A DNA stretch of 32,984 nucleotides from Sandarakinorhabdus cyanobacteriorum. Lineage in GTDB: Bacteria > Pseudomonadota > Alphaproteobacteria > Sphingomonadales > Sphingomonadaceae. The stretch spans positions 1 through 32,984 of the forward strand of contig NZ_NOXT01000077.1 in NCBI RefSeq assembly GCF_002251755.1, in the 5' to 3' direction. Below the pieces are notes generated by a model. That model searched no databases. It saw nothing but the letters and a program-made list of their open reading frames with translations, and had not been told where the DNA came from. Numbering within the stretch: position 1 is the stretch's first letter; the number at the start of each line of letters is the position of its first letter. Below, one piece after another: positions 9,010 to 18,149 of the stretch. A program made the translations under genes and the position numbers.

Positions 9010-9240
9010 ATGAGTGACAACAAGATTGGTCCGGGTACCTACCTGACCGACGCCGAAGCGAAGGAGTTCCACCGGGGCTTCGTCGTGTCGATGGCGTTCT
9101 TCGTGATCGTGGCCGTGATCGCCCACTGGCTGGTGTGGGTGTGGCGCCCGTGGCTGGGTTCGAAGCGCGCGTTCGCTGCGACCGAGATCCACCAGATCCA
9201 GCAGGCCGACGCCGCCAGCGTCGCTGCGCCCCGGGCTTAA
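9010..9240 (+). CDS. pufB: Light-harvesting 1 beta subunit PufB
   Basis: Small membrane polypeptide of the LH1 antenna ring around the reaction centre. After a polar N-terminus ([14 protein letters not shown], with the conserved His21) a single membrane helix carries the bacteriochlorophyll-ligating His39 in [18 protein letters not shown] 9010 is set by the strong ribosome site CGGAGGAAAAGG. At 76 aa it is longer than the usual 48-60 aa because of a polar tail of about 26 residues after the RPWLG end. pufA follows after 12 bases. Confidence 0.96.
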   Translation: MSDNKIGPGTYLTDAEAKEFHRGFVVSMAFFVIVAVIAHWLVWVWRPWLGSKRAFAATEIHQIQQADAASVAAPRA

Positions 9241-9252
9241 GGAGCGACGACA

Positions 9253-9432
9253 ATGTGGAAGATCTGGCAGACCTTCAATCCGCAGCGCATCTGCACTGCC
9301 CTGGCCGTGTTCCTTTTCACGCTGGCCATCCTGATCCACTTCATCCTGCTCAGCACCGACCGCTACAACTGGCTGGACGGCGCCGAGCCGAAGTCGGCGG
9401 CGGCCGTCACGGAAGCGTCCCAGGCCGCCTGA
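9253..9432 (+). CDS. pufA: Light-harvesting 1 alpha subunit PufA
   Basis: Alpha polypeptide of the LH1 antenna, 59 aa. It begins [13 protein letters not shown], the typical membrane-surface N-terminus. A single helix carries the bacteriochlorophyll ligand His29 in [18 protein letters not shown], where the trailing RYNWL is also family-typical. GGAG at 9241-9244 provides the ribosome site. It is followed by a 149-base gap with stable hairpins before pufL, as in other puf operons. Confidence 0.96.
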   Translation: MWKIWQTFNPQRICTALAVFLFTLAILIHFILLSTDRYNWLDGAEPKSAAAVTEASQAA

Positions 9433-9471
9433 CATCCGTCAGGCTGCCCGGACTGCTCCGGTCAAGCGCGC

Positions 9472-9503
9472 GATGGGCGGGCTGGCTCCGCCACCCGCCC
9501 ATC
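9472..9503 (+). promoter_or_regulatory. pufA-pufL intercistronic mRNA hairpin
   Basis: Perfect 10-bp stem (GATGGGCGGG at 9472-9481, CCCGCCCATC at 9494-9503) whose 12-base loop can add three more pairs (TGG/CCA). Smaller hairpins precede it at 9430-9441 and 9448-9461. No T-run follows, so it is not an ordinary terminator. In purple bacteria, hairpins in this position protect the pufBA part of the mRNA from 3' decay and so set the antenna to reaction-centre ratio. The same role is inferred here. Confidence 0.65.
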
Positions 9504-9581
9504 CGCACCCTTGCAACGGGCCCGTTCCGGTGATCACGGCGGCAATCGCCCTGATCAGCGGTTACCTGGGGGAGGTGCGCC

Positions 9582-10406
9582 ATGGCAGTGTTGAGTTTTG
9601 AACGCAAATATCGAGTCCGGGGAGGCACGCTGATCGGCGGCGATCTCTTCGACTTCTGGATTGGTCCTTTCTACGTCGGGTTCTTCGGGGTCACGACGAT
9701 CTTTTTCGCTGCCCTGGGTACGGCACTGATCCTGTACGGAGCCGCCATCGGCCCGACCTGGAACCCGTGGCTTATCAACATCGCGCCGCCCGATATTTCC
9801 TATGGGCTGGCCCTGGCGCCTCTGAAGGAAGGCGGGCTGTGGCAGATCATCACGATCTGCGCGCTCGGGGCCTTCATCAGCTGGGCGCTGCGCGAGGTGG
9901 AAATCTGCCGCAAGCTGGGCATGGGTTACCATGTGCCGGCCGCCTTCGGCATGGCCATCCTGGCCTACACCACGCTGGTCGTGTTCCGCCCGCTGCTGAT
10001 GGGTGCCTGGGGCTATGGTTTCCCCTATGGCATCTTCCCGCACCTCGATTGGGTGTCGAACACCGGCTATCAATATCTGCACTTCCACTACAACCCGGCC
10101 CACATGCTGGCGGTGAGCTTCTTCTTCACCACCACGCTGGCGCTCGGCCTGCACGGCGCCCTGGTGCTGTCGGCCGTGAACCCGGCCAAGGGTGAGACGG
10201 TGAAGTCGCCGGAATATGAAGACACGTTCTTCCGCGATCTGATCGGCTATTCGGTTGGCACGCTGGGCATCCACCGTGTGGGCCTGCTGCTGGCCATGAA
10301 CGCCGGCTTCTGGAGCGCGGTGTGCATCATCATCTCGGGTCCCTTCTGGTCGCGTGGCTGGCCGGAGTGGTGGACCTGGTGGCTCAACCTGCCGATCTGG
10401 CGTTGA
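9582..10406 (+). CDS. pufL: Photosynthetic reaction centre L subunit PufL
   Basis: Core membrane subunit of the type-II reaction centre, binding bacteriochlorophylls, bacteriopheophytin, QB and the non-haem iron. The N-terminus [14 protein letters not shown] and the five membrane helices align closely to known L subunits. Pigment and iron ligands are visible in [34 protein letters not shown] and LGIHRVGLL. The length of 274 aa is normal. ATG 9582 follows GGGGGAGG. pufM starts 15 bases after its stop. Confidence 0.97.
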   Translation: MAVLSFERKYRVRGGTLIGGDLFDFWIGPFYVGFFGVTTIFFAALGTALILYGAAIGPTWNPWLINIAPPDISYGLALAPLKEGGLWQIITICALGAFISWALREVEICRKLGMGYHVPAAFGMAILAYTTLVVFRPLLMGAWGYGFPYGIFPHLDWVSNTGYQYLHFHYNPAHMLAVSFFFTTTLALGLHGALVLSAVNPAKGETVKSPEYEDTFFRDLIGYSVGTLGIHRVGLLLAMNAGFWSAVCIIISGPFWSRGWPEWWTWWLNLPIWR

Positions 10407-10421
10407 GGACGGACACGCACC

Positions 10422-11393
10422 ATGGCTTATCAGAATCTCTTCACGCAGGTTCAGCTCCGCGGTGAGCTGGAAGCCGGCGTCCCGCTGGGTCCCAACAACG
10501 ACTCGCGTTTTGGTCCGTTCGGCACGTCGTGGCTGATGGGCAAGCTGGGCGGCGCCCAGATTGGTCCCGTCTATCTCGGCACGCTGGGTGTGGCCTCGCT
10601 GCTCTGCGGCTTCATCGCGATCGAGATCATGGGCCTGAACATGGCGGCCTCGGTGAACTGGGATCCGGTTCAGTTCGTCCGCCAGCTGTTCTGGCTCAGC
10701 CTTGAACCGCCGCCCGCCAAATATGGCTTCACCTTCAACGTGCCGCTGAACGAAGGCGGCTGGTGGATCGCCGCCGGTGGTTTCCTCACCGCCTCGATTC
10801 TGCTGTGGTGGGCCCGCACCTATGTCCGCGCGAAGGAGCTGGGCATGGGCACGCACGTGGCCTGGGCCTTTGCCTCGGCCATCTGGCTCTATCTGGTGCT
10901 CGGCTTCATCCGCCCGATGATGATGGGCAGCTGGGCCGAAGCGGTGCCGTTCGGCATCTTCCCGCACCTGGATTGGACCGCCGCCTTCTCGATCCGGTAC
11001 GGCAACCTGTTCTACAACCCGTTCCACGCGCTCAGCATCGCGTTCCTTTATGGTTCGACCCTGCTGTTCGCCATGCACGGCGCCACCATTCTGGCCGTTG
11101 GCCGCTATGGCGGCGAGCGTGAGATCGAACAGATCACCGACCGCGGCACCGCTTCGGAGCGCGCGGCCCTGTTCTGGCGCTGGACCATGGGCTGGAACGC
11201 CACGATGGAATCCATCCACCGCTGGGCCTGGTGGTTCGCGGTGCTGACCACCCTGACCGGTGGCATCGGCATCCTGCTCACCGGCACGGTTGTCGACAAC
11301 TGGTATCTCTGGGCTGTGCAGCACGGTTTCGCGCTGGAATATCCCGCCACCGGTGTTGTTGACCCCGCCACTCTTCCGGGAGCGCCGCAATGA
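10422..11393 (+). CDS. pufM: Photosynthetic reaction centre M subunit PufM
   Basis: Partner of PufL in the reaction-centre heterodimer; it holds QA and half of the special pair. Ligand motifs are visible in [41 protein letters not shown] and [12 protein letters not shown]. The [20 protein letters not shown] loop supplies the conserved Glu near the iron. The length of 323 aa is typical. The C-terminus resembles subunits that dock a tetrahaem cytochrome, and pufC indeed overlaps the stop codon by ATGA. Confidence 0.97.
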   Translation: MAYQNLFTQVQLRGELEAGVPLGPNNDSRFGPFGTSWLMGKLGGAQIGPVYLGTLGVASLLCGFIAIEIMGLNMAASVNWDPVQFVRQLFWLSLEPPPAKYGFTFNVPLNEGGWWIAAGGFLTASILLWWARTYVRAKELGMGTHVAWAFASAIWLYLVLGFIRPMMMGSWAEAVPFGIFPHLDWTAAFSIRYGNLFYNPFHALSIAFLYGSTLLFAMHGATILAVGRYGGEREIEQITDRGTASERAALFWRWTMGWNATMESIHRWAWWFAVLTTLTGGIGILLTGTVVDNWYLWAVQHGFALEYPATGVVDPATLPGAPQ

Positions 11394-12499
11394 ACAGGCT
11401 GAACAAGCTGGTTGCCATCGCCCTGCCGGCCCTGCTGCTGGCTGGCTGCGAACTCGGCAAGAAGGAGCAGGAGCAGATCGGCTACCGTGGCACGGCCATG
11501 GTGCAGATCAACGATCCGGACTCCAAGGCCAAGGTGGGTGACATCCCCGCGCCGCCCTACGAGCTGACCGCCGAAATGGTGGCTGGCGACAAGGCGAGCA
11601 CGGCTTACGAGAACGTCCAGGTGCTGGGCGACACCTCGGTGGACGAGTTCAACTATCTGATGCAGGCCATGACGACCTGGATCGCGCCGGATGGTTCGAA
11701 CATCAAGGATGCCGGCTGCACCTATTGCCACAACCCGGAAAACATGGCCTCGGATGAGAAATACACCAAGGTCGTGGCCCGCAAGATGTTGCTGATGACC
11801 CGCAACATCAACGCCAACTGGAAGCCGCACTTTGCCGCCGGCGGTCAGCCGCAGGAAAATGCCGGCGTGACCTGCTGGACCTGCCACCGCGGCAATCCGG
11901 TGCCGGTCAATAACTGGTCGACGGCGGTTCCGGATCCGGGCAAGATCACTGGCAACAAGCGCGGCGGCAACACCCCGGCGGCTTCGGTGGCCTATGCCAG
12001 CCTGAACTATGATCCGTTCACCGGCTATCTGGCGGGCAAGGACAATATCCGCGTTGGCGGCAAGGCCTTCCCGACCGCTGGCAGCAATGCCGCGATCCAG
12101 ACCACCGAGAAGACCTATGGCCTCATGATGCACATGAGCCAGGGCCTTGGCGTGAACTGCACCTTCTGCCACAACTCGAACAACTTCGCGAAGTGGGAAG
12201 ACAGCCGGCCGCAGCGTGTGAACGCTTGGTACGGCATCCGCATGGTGCGTGACATCAACAACAACTACATCACCGCGCTGGGCGATGTGTGGCCGGCCAA
12301 CCGCCGTGGCCCGCATGGCGACCCCTACAAGGTCAACTGCGCGACCTGCCACCAGGGCGTGAACAAGCCGCTGGGCGGGGCCAAGATGCTGAAGGATTAT
12401 CCGACGCTGAAGGGCGTCGCCCCGGCTCCGGCCGTGGCGTCAACTCCGGCACCGGCCGAAACGGCGGCAGCTCCGGCCGAGGCCAAGCCTGCGGCCTGA
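11390..12499 (+). CDS. pufC: Reaction-centre tetrahaem cytochrome c subunit PufC
   Basis: Periplasmic cytochrome that re-reduces the photo-oxidised special pair. Four CxxCH haem sites are present: CTYCH (from C110), CWTCH (C162), CTFCH (C257) and CATCH (C317). The N-terminus is a lipoprotein signal ending in LLAGC, so the protein is probably anchored by lipid after processing at that Cys. After the last haem there is an Ala/Pro-rich tail. 369 aa. ATG 11390 overlaps the pufM stop. It is the last gene of the superoperon, followed by a strong terminator. Confidence 0.96.
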   Translation: MNRLNKLVAIALPALLLAGCELGKKEQEQIGYRGTAMVQINDPDSKAKVGDIPAPPYELTAEMVAGDKASTAYENVQVLGDTSVDEFNYLMQAMTTWIAPDGSNIKDAGCTYCHNPENMASDEKYTKVVARKMLLMTRNINANWKPHFAAGGQPQENAGVTCWTCHRGNPVPVNNWSTAVPDPGKITGNKRGGNTPAASVAYASLNYDPFTGYLAGKDNIRVGGKAFPTAGSNAAIQTTEKTYGLMMHMSQGLGVNCTFCHNSNNFAKWEDSRPQRVNAWYGIRMVRDINNNYITALGDVWPANRRGPHGDPYKVNCATCHQGVNKPLGGAKMLKDYPTLKGVAPAPAVASTPAPAETAAAPAEAKPAA

Positions 12500-12524
12500 T
12501 CCTTCGGGACCGAACGACAATTGG

Positions 12525-12554
12525 GCCCGGCAGCACCTGCTGCCGGGCCTTTTT
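12525..12554 (+). terminator. Intrinsic terminator after pufC
   Basis: 11-bp perfect stem GCCCGGCAGCA / TGCTGCCGGGC (12525-12535 and 12538-12548) with a tight loop, followed by CTTTTTG. It lies 25 bases after the pufC stop and marks the end of the photosynthesis transcript. Confidence 0.9.
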
Positions 12555-12669
12555 GTTGTCAACGCGGCGCAGACTGTCGCACTCAATAGTCCCAGCTTGG
12601 CCTGCCTTGGCACCATGATAGCGTGACCGTGATCGTGCTGCCGGGGAGGGCGGCCATGGGGAGACGACA

Positions 12670-14397
12670 ATGACCGATCGTGTGGATGTGCTGATCGTCG
12701 GCGCCGGCTTTTCCGGCATGTACATGGCGCTGAAGGCGCGTGAGCAGGGCCTGAGCCACCAGGTGATCGAGGTGGGCAGCGGCGTGGGCGGCACCTGGTA
12801 CTGGAACCGCTATCCAGGGGCCCGCGTCGACATCCAGAGCCTGGAATATAGCTTCGGCTTTGACGAAAAGCTGGAACAGGAATGGCGCTGGACGGAGCGT
12901 TACGCGCCGCAGCCGGAACTGCTGGCCTATGCCAATCATGTCGCCGATCGCTTTGCCCTGCGCGATGCCATCCGTTTCAACACGCGTGTCACCGCCGCGC
13001 ATTGGGATGCCGCAGCCGATGGCTGGAATGTCACGCTCGACAGCGGCGAGGTGATCCCGGCGCGCTTTGTCGTGCTGGCGACCGGCTGCCTGTCGGTGCC
13101 GACCGATGTGACCTTTGCCGGCCTCGGCGATTATCAGGGCACCATCTACCGCACCTCGCGCTGGCCGCATGACGGGGTGGATTTCAGCGGCCAGCGGGTG
13201 GGCATCATCGGCACCGGATCATCGGCCATCCAGTCCATCCCGATCATCGCCGAAACTGCAGCGCATCTGACCGTGTTCCAGCGCACGCCCAATTACAGCA
13301 TGCCGGCCCACAACGGCCCGATCCCGGAGGCGGACTGGCAGGAATGGCTGGCGGACCCCCGCGCCTATCGGGCGCGCAGCCGGGCCACGGTGGGCGGCTT
13401 CTGGAACGAGGCGCGGGAGGTTGCGATTGCCATCCACACCCCGCCAGACGAGATCAAGGCGGAGCTGGAGCGGCGCTGGGCCTGGGGCGGCTTCCGCATC
13501 CTGTCCGGCTTTGCCGACCAGGGCATTGATCCGGCCGCCAACAAGATCATTGCCGATTTCGTCGCCGCCAAGATCCGGGAACAGGTGAAGGACCCCAAGG
13601 TCGCCGAACTGCTCACCCCGAAGGATCACCCGTTCGGCACCAAGCGCCCCTGCGTCGACACCGGTTATTACGCCACTTACAACCGCGACAATGTGGAGCT
13701 CGTTGATCTGCGCGCCGACCCGCTGGAGACCTTCACCGCCACCGGCATCAAGACCGCCAATCGGAGCTTTGATTTCGACGCGGTGGTGCTGGCCACCGGC
13801 TTTGACGCCATGACCGGCGCGATCGAGCGCATCGACATTCGCGGCGTGGACGGTGAGACCATCAAGGAGCATTGGGCCGCCGGGCCGGAAACCTATCTGG
13901 GCCTGATGGTTGCCGGTTTCCCCAATCTGTTCATGATCACCGGGCCGGGCAGCCCGTCGGTGCTGACCAACATGATCCACAGCATCGAACAACATGTGGA
14001 ATATGTTGCCAGCATCATCGCCGATCTGAACGCCAACCAGGCCGGCCGCATCGAGGCGACCCGCGAGGCGGAGCAATTGTGGACCGACCATTGCGACCAG
14101 ACCGCCGCCATGACCCTGCTGCCCCAGGCCAACAGCTGGTACATGGGCGCCAACGTGCCCGGCAAACCGCGCCGCTTCATGGCCTATGCCGGCGGGCTGC
14201 ACACCTATACCGACATCTGCAACGCCGTGCGCGACAAGGGCTGGGAAGGCTTCCGCATCGCGCGTGGTGACCAGGTGCTGCACGACAGCGCCACCTTCAC
14301 CTCCTACCCGCCACCGCCGGACAATATGGCCCCGCACCTGCTGGAGATGGCGACCCGGCGGGTGATGGCCTGGATGCAGGAGCATGGGCGGGTTTAA
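12670..14397 (+). CDS. Flavin monooxygenase, Baeyer-Villiger type
   Basis: 575-aa FAD/NADPH enzyme related to cyclohexanone-type Baeyer-Villiger monooxygenases, which insert oxygen next to ketones. The FAD fold GAGFSG lies at residues 11-16, followed by GVGGTWYWNRYPGARVDIQS, a hallmark of this group. The NADPH fold GTGSSA begins at about residue 181. The type-I fingerprint FxGxxxHxxxWP is altered to YQGTIYRTSRWP (residues 155-166), with Phe to Tyr and the usual His to Arg. Substrate unknown. The gene stands alone downstream of the puf terminator, with GGGGAG before ATG 12670. Confidence 0.85.
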   Translation: MTDRVDVLIVGAGFSGMYMALKAREQGLSHQVIEVGSGVGGTWYWNRYPGARVDIQSLEYSFGFDEKLEQEWRWTERYAPQPELLAYANHVADRFALRDAIRFNTRVTAAHWDAAADGWNVTLDSGEVIPARFVVLATGCLSVPTDVTFAGLGDYQGTIYRTSRWPHDGVDFSGQRVGIIGTGSSAIQSIPIIAETAAHLTVFQRTPNYSMPAHNGPIPEADWQEWLADPRAYRARSRATVGGFWNEAREVAIAIHTPPDEIKAELERRWAWGGFRILSGFADQGIDPAANKIIADFVAAKIREQVKDPKVAELLTPKDHPFGTKRPCVDTGYYATYNRDNVELVDLRADPLETFTATGIKTANRSFDFDAVVLATGFDAMTGAIERIDIRGVDGETIKEHWAAGPETYLGLMVAGFPNLFMITGPGSPSVLTNMIHSIEQHVEYVASIIADLNANQAGRIEATREAEQLWTDHCDQTAAMTLLPQANSWYMGANVPGKPRRFMAYAGGLHTYTDICNAVRDKGWEGFRIARGDQVLHDSATFTSYPPPPDNMAPHLLEMATRRVMAWMQEHGRV

Positions 14398-14399
14398 AG

Positions 14400-14540
14400 G
14401 AAGGCAAAGATTGCCTTCGGCGACCAGGGCCTGAGGCCCTGGACCCGCTTTCGTTGGTCTTCGTCACGTCACGGGGGAAAGCGCCAAAAACGAACGGGTG
14501 CAGGGACTGCGTCCCTGCCCGCCGGAGGCAAAGAATCTTG
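14400..14540. repeat. Paired inverted REP-like intergenic repeat
   Basis: Two related units face each other in the convergent gap after the monooxygenase. Each reads AAGATT, GCCTYCGGCG, a stem-loop, then ACCCG and TTCGTT. The left unit (+ strand, about 14406-14455) has the stem CCAGGGCC/GGCCCTGG. The right unit (- strand, about 14490-14540) has GCAGGGAC/GTCCCTGC. The stem bases differ but pairing is kept. A further AAGGCAA/TTGCCTT hairpin covers 14401-14417. This resembles dispersed REP-type palindromes and may also terminate transcription from both sides. Confidence 0.6.
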
Positions 14541-14545
14541 TTTCC

Positions 14546-15646
14546 CTACGATGCCCGCGCGGTGCCCGCACTGGCCCACAGGCGGGCGATGACGCCAGCG
14601 AGGGTGGGGTGGTTGCCGCCGTGATAGGCATTGCCGGCCGGCAATTCGGCGGCGAGGCGGCGATGGGCTTCCGGCAGGGCATGATAGGGCAGGCCGGGCA
14701 GCAGATGGTGCAGCGCATGGTAACGCAGGCCCACTGGCGCCCAGAGTTCGGGCAGCAGCGCCGGCGGCGGCACGTTCACACTGTCGAGATACTGGCCGGT
14801 GATGGTCATCACCTTGCCGTCATTCTCCCACAGATGCGCGGCGAGCGTGCGGATCTGATTGATCGTCATGCTGGCGGACAGCACGGCGAGCCAGATGCCG
14901 AAGGCGCGGAGCGGGATGAGGCCAGTGGCGACGCCGGCCAGCACGGCGAGCACGAAGATGGAGGTCGCCGCCTCCATGATGTTCCAGCGGGCGGCGTGCG
15001 GCCCCACCGGCGCATCGCGGCGGAAATCCGGGTTGATCGACAAGGCGGAGAAGCGGGCGCGGACGAAGGCGCGCACCGGCGGCAGCAGCGAAAGCGGCGC
15101 CAGCAGGCCCCAGCGGATGAGGAGACCAATCGGCCCGAGGGCGGCGACGGCGACGAACAGCGGCACGCTGAGCTTGGGCTTCAAGGCGAGGGCCATATAT
15201 TCGGGATCGCGCACCGTGCCATAGCGGTTGCGGGCGTGGTGGAGATTGTGCACGCCTTCATACATGAAGCTGGGGATCATCAGCGGGATGCCGGCGATGA
15301 GGTTCCAGCCCAGGCGATAGCCCGGCACGCTGTCGTCCTTCATGTGGGTGATTTCATGGATGAAGCTGCCGAGGCGATAGAGCGCCAGCACGGCGACAAT
15401 GGCCAGTGCTGCGGTGGCCGCCACGGGCAGGCCGGGCAACAGGATCAGCGCCGCCAACGCGCCCCAGCCGAGCAGCGCCGAGCCAGCCGTGTCCGCCCAA
15501 TAGATGGCGGGCTTGTAGGCGCCCAGCTCGCGGCCCAGCGTGGCGGCGAGCTTGATCATGGCCACGTCTTCACCGGCCATCGACCCGGCGTTTTCGCGCG
15601 GGGCGGTGGCGGAATCGGAAACACGGGCGGCAGTCGCAGTCATCAT
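14546..15646 (-). CDS. Membrane fatty-acid desaturase family protein
   Basis: 366-aa integral-membrane di-iron desaturase/hydroxylase. The three histidine boxes are HEITH (97-101), HNLHH (133-137) and HALHH (310-314), with hydrophobic helices before the first box and between the second and third. Family members introduce double bonds or hydroxyls into acyl chains, or act on related lipids such as carotenoid rings; the exact substrate cannot be read here. The start is one of two adjacent ATGs (15646, 15643) with only a weak ribosome site. It is convergent with the monooxygenase across the REP-like pair and divergent from the NTF2-like gene. Confidence 0.85.
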   Translation of the reverse strand: MMTATAARVSDSATAPRENAGSMAGEDVAMIKLAATLGRELGAYKPAIYWADTAGSALLGWGALAALILLPGLPVAATAALAIVAVLALYRLGSFIHEITHMKDDSVPGYRLGWNLIAGIPLMIPSFMYEGVHNLHHARNRYGTVRDPEYMALALKPKLSVPLFVAVAALGPIGLLIRWGLLAPLSLLPPVRAFVRARFSALSINPDFRRDAPVGPHAARWNIMEAATSIFVLAVLAGVATGLIPLRAFGIWLAVLSASMTINQIRTLAAHLWENDGKVMTITGQYLDSVNVPPPALLPELWAPVGLRYHALHHLLPGLPYHALPEAHRRLAAELPAGNAYHGGNHPTLAGVIARLWASAGTARAS

Positions 15647-15781
15647 GACACCGGTTATGGCAGAGGATTGCGACCGGTTAAGGGCAGAAAGCGGGCAGGG
15701 CTAGTCCGGGATTTGCCGCAGTCGCGCTGGCCTCGGCGGCCTGGCCCGGCTAGCATGCGGCATCTGCCAAGGGGGGGCATC

Positions 15782-16291
15782 ATGAGGATTGTCGTTGTTG
15801 CCTGCTTTGCGCTTTCGCTCATGGGCAGTGTGGCAGGCGCAAAATCGGCTGCGCTGCCGCCCTCGCTTGAGCTTGCCATTGCCGAAAGCCACGAAGCCCT
15901 GCGCAAAATTCTCAACGGTGACCCTTCGGGCTATGCCGCTCTTTTTGCTGACCGCGATGACATCACGCTGGGCAATCCGTTTGGTCCCTTCGGCAAGGGG
16001 CCGGTGGAGGTCCGCAGCCGACTTGCCAATGCCGCCACCAAATATCGTGAAGGCAGCGTGCGCAGCGTTGAGCGCATTGCTGTCTATGGCAGCGGTGACC
16101 AATATGTGCTGGTTGAAATCGAGAACGGCCGCGCAAAGCTGGGAAGCAGTGCCGATCTGGCCGATTTCTCTGCGAGGGTGACCAGCGTCTATCAACTGCT
16201 TGGAGGGCAATGGCGGCTGGTACACCGCCATGCAGACCCGATCACGACGCCACGTGGCGCGGAATCGATGTTGCCGACTCCGCGCCCGTAA
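15782..16291 (+). CDS. Secreted NTF2-like (SnoaL/DUF4440-type) protein
   Basis: 169-aa protein with a cleavable signal peptide (MRIVVVACFALSLMGSVAGA). A compact domain follows in which an early helix (AIAESHEALRKILNGD) leads to YAALFADRDDITLGNPFGP and later to the strand VYQLLGGQWRLVHRHADP. That order is characteristic of the cone-shaped SnoaL/DUF4440 NTF2-like fold. These domains bind small hydrophobic ligands or act as minor enzymes; no specific function can be assigned. The start ATG 15782 follows AAGGGGGGG. The stop lies 7 bases from the end of the convergent acyl-CoA dehydrogenase gene. Confidence 0.7.
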   Translation: MRIVVVACFALSLMGSVAGAKSAALPPSLELAIAESHEALRKILNGDPSGYAALFADRDDITLGNPFGPFGKGPVEVRSRLANAATKYREGSVRSVERIAVYGSGDQYVLVEIENGRAKLGSSADLADFSARVTSVYQLLGGQWRLVHRHADPITTPRGAESMLPTPRP

Positions 16292-16298
16292 CGTCTGC

Positions 16299-17441
16299 TC
16301 AGATTGTCCGCGCCACCACCAGCTTCATGATCTCGCTGGTGCCGCCGTAAATCCGCTGCACGCGGGCGTCGCGCCACAGGCGGGCGATGGGATATTCGTT
16401 CATGTAACCGGCGCCGCCGTGCAGCTGCAGCGCCTCGTCGCACACCCGGCCCTGCAGCTCGGTGTGCCACAGCTTGGCGGCGCTGGCTTCGGCGGCGGTC
16501 AGCGTGCCTTCGACCAGCTTCTGGAGGCCCCAGTCGATATGGGCCCAACCAACCTGCAGTTCGGTCTTCAGGCCGGCCAGCACGAACTGGGTGTTCTGGA
16601 AATCCCAAACCGTCTTGCCGAAGGCCTTGCGATCCTTCACGAACTTCACCGCTTCATCAAAGGCGCGCTGGGCGCCGGCCTGGGCGGAGATGGCGATGGA
16701 GAGGCGCTCCTGCGGCAGCTGGCTCATCAGGTAGATGAAGCCCTTGTTCTCCTCGCCGAGGCAGTTGGTCATCGGCACGCGGACATCGTTGAAGAAGAGT
16801 TCCGACGTGTCGGCGCTGTTCTGGCCGATCTTGTCGAGGTTGCGGCCGCGGCTGAAGCCCTCGCGGTCAGCCTCCACCAGGATGAGGCTGGTGCCCTTGG
16901 CGCCGGCGTCGGGATCGGTCTTGGCGACGACGATGATCAGATCGGCGTTCTGGCCGTTGGTGATATAGGTCTTGCTGCCGTTGATGACATAATGGTTGCC
17001 ATCCTTCTTCGCCGTGGTGCGCACGCCCTGCAGGTCGGAACCGGCGCCGGGTTCGGTCATGGCAATGGCAGTGATCAGCTCGCCGCTGATCATCTTGGGC
17101 AGATATTTCTGCTTCTGCTCTTCCGAGCCATAGGCGACGAGATAATCGGCAATGATGTCGGACTGGAGGGTGATGCCGGCCGACGAGCCGGCATAGCTCA
17201 GTTCCTCGTCAACGATGGCGTTGTAGCGGAAATCAAGGCCGAGGCCGCCATAGGCTTCCGGCACGGTGGGGCAGAGCAGGCCGGCCTCGCCGCAGGCGCG
17301 CCAGAATTTGCGGTCGACAATGCCTTCGTCCTCATAGCGGTCGAGGTTGGGGATCAGTTCCTTTTCGAAGACCTTGCGCACCGTGTCGCGGAAGGCGACC
17401 TCGTCGGGGCCAAAGACATTGCGGTGGGCAGTTTCGAGCAT
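16299..17441 (-). CDS. Acyl-CoA dehydrogenase
   Basis: 380-aa FAD enzyme catalysing alpha,beta-dehydrogenation of an acyl-CoA. The N-terminal helical domain is followed by the FAD/substrate segment AIAMTEPGAGSDLQGVRTTA and then the ITNGQNADLIIVVAKT beta domain. The C-terminal helical domain carries LHGGAGYMNEYPIARLWRDA, where Glu of NEYP is the catalytic base position of short/medium- and long-chain members. It ends with RIYGGTSEIM. ATG 17441 is preceded by AAAGGGA; an ATG 30 bases upstream is less likely. The chain-length class is uncertain. Confidence 0.93.
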   Translation of the reverse strand: MLETAHRNVFGPDEVAFRDTVRKVFEKELIPNLDRYEDEGIVDRKFWRACGEAGLLCPTVPEAYGGLGLDFRYNAIVDEELSYAGSSAGITLQSDIIADYLVAYGSEEQKQKYLPKMISGELITAIAMTEPGAGSDLQGVRTTAKKDGNHYVINGSKTYITNGQNADLIIVVAKTDPDAGAKGTSLILVEADREGFSRGRNLDKIGQNSADTSELFFNDVRVPMTNCLGEENKGFIYLMSQLPQERLSIAISAQAGAQRAFDEAVKFVKDRKAFGKTVWDFQNTQFVLAGLKTELQVGWAHIDWGLQKLVEGTLTAAEASAAKLWHTELQGRVCDEALQLHGGAGYMNEYPIARLWRDARVQRIYGGTSEIMKLVVARTI

Positions 17442-17545
17442 GGTTGATCCCTTTCGGCAAACGGATGACACGACATGTATGTGGCGACACTGCCGGGCCC
17501 GTCACCTGTCTTGCAAGAGAGGGCGGCAGGGTGCCACAGTGCGGC

Positions 17546-18076
17546 ATGACAATCGCCTTCACCGCCCTGATGCTAGCCGCTGCCGTGCCGGCCACCCCGC
17601 CACCGGTTGCGCCGGCCGAGCAGCGCTTTGCCATCGGCGCCACCGGCATCATCCTGCCGACGCCGCCGGGCTATTGCCTGCCAGCGGGCAATGCCGAAAC
17701 CGCCATCGCCATGGTCAACGCGGCGGACACGATGAACGACACGCCGGCGGCGCTGGTGTCGTGCCGGCCGGGCGTGCAACCGCTGGATGATTATTATCTG
17801 TTCAAGAGCCCCAAGCAGGCGGCCACATTTGAACTGTCGCGCCCGGTGCTGCTGGCCGGGCAGGACCAGGTTTGCGGTTATCTGCTGGGCAGTTTCACGG
17901 TGGAGGCTGGCGGCCGGCAGGAGCGGCTGACGGCGGCGGTGTGCGTCACATCGATCAAGCGCAAGGTGATCAACATCAACCATTATGAGCCCACATCGGC
18001 CGGGCGCAGCAAGGTGCAGATGCTGGCCGATGTGCGCGCCATGGCCGAGCGGATGATTGCCGCCAACGAGAAATAG
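17546..18076 (+). CDS. Secreted protein of unknown function
   Basis: 176 aa with an N-terminal signal-like hydrophobic stretch (MTIAFTALMLAAAVPATPPP), so probably periplasmic. Four cysteines (in GYCLPAG, VSCRPG, QVCGYL and AVCVTS) could form two disulfides. No family was recognised. Its start lies about 100 bases from the divergent acyl-CoA dehydrogenase start. The dipeptidase follows 73 bases downstream on the same strand, so the two could be co-transcribed. Confidence 0.65.
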   Translation: MTIAFTALMLAAAVPATPPPVAPAEQRFAIGATGIILPTPPGYCLPAGNAETAIAMVNAADTMNDTPAALVSCRPGVQPLDDYYLFKSPKQAATFELSRPVLLAGQDQVCGYLLGSFTVEAGGRQERLTAAVCVTSIKRKVININHYEPTSAGRSKVQMLADVRAMAERMIAANEK

Positions 18077-18149
18077 GGCGCCCTGGTCCGCCCCGCCATT
18101 TGCGCACTTGCCGGCCGGGCCGGTGCCTCTAAGGTTGCTGCCCGTGACG

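Noticed and set aside
9058-9085. GCGAAGGA with CGTCG 15 bases later inside pufB
   Set aside because: Resembles the ECF promoter spacing, but it is coding sequence for conserved residues and the second box differs at two positions.
10830-10857. GCGAAGGA inside pufM
   Set aside because: Coding sequence; no CGTTA at the required distance.
9555-11390. Long minus-strand frame opposite pufLM
   Set aside because: Antisense shadow of pufL and pufM; Arg/Glu-rich composition without any family features.
14498-15781. Open plus-strand extension upstream of the NTF2-like gene
   Set aside because: It lies opposite the desaturase gene and low-complexity Gly/Arg text precedes the real signal peptide at 15782.
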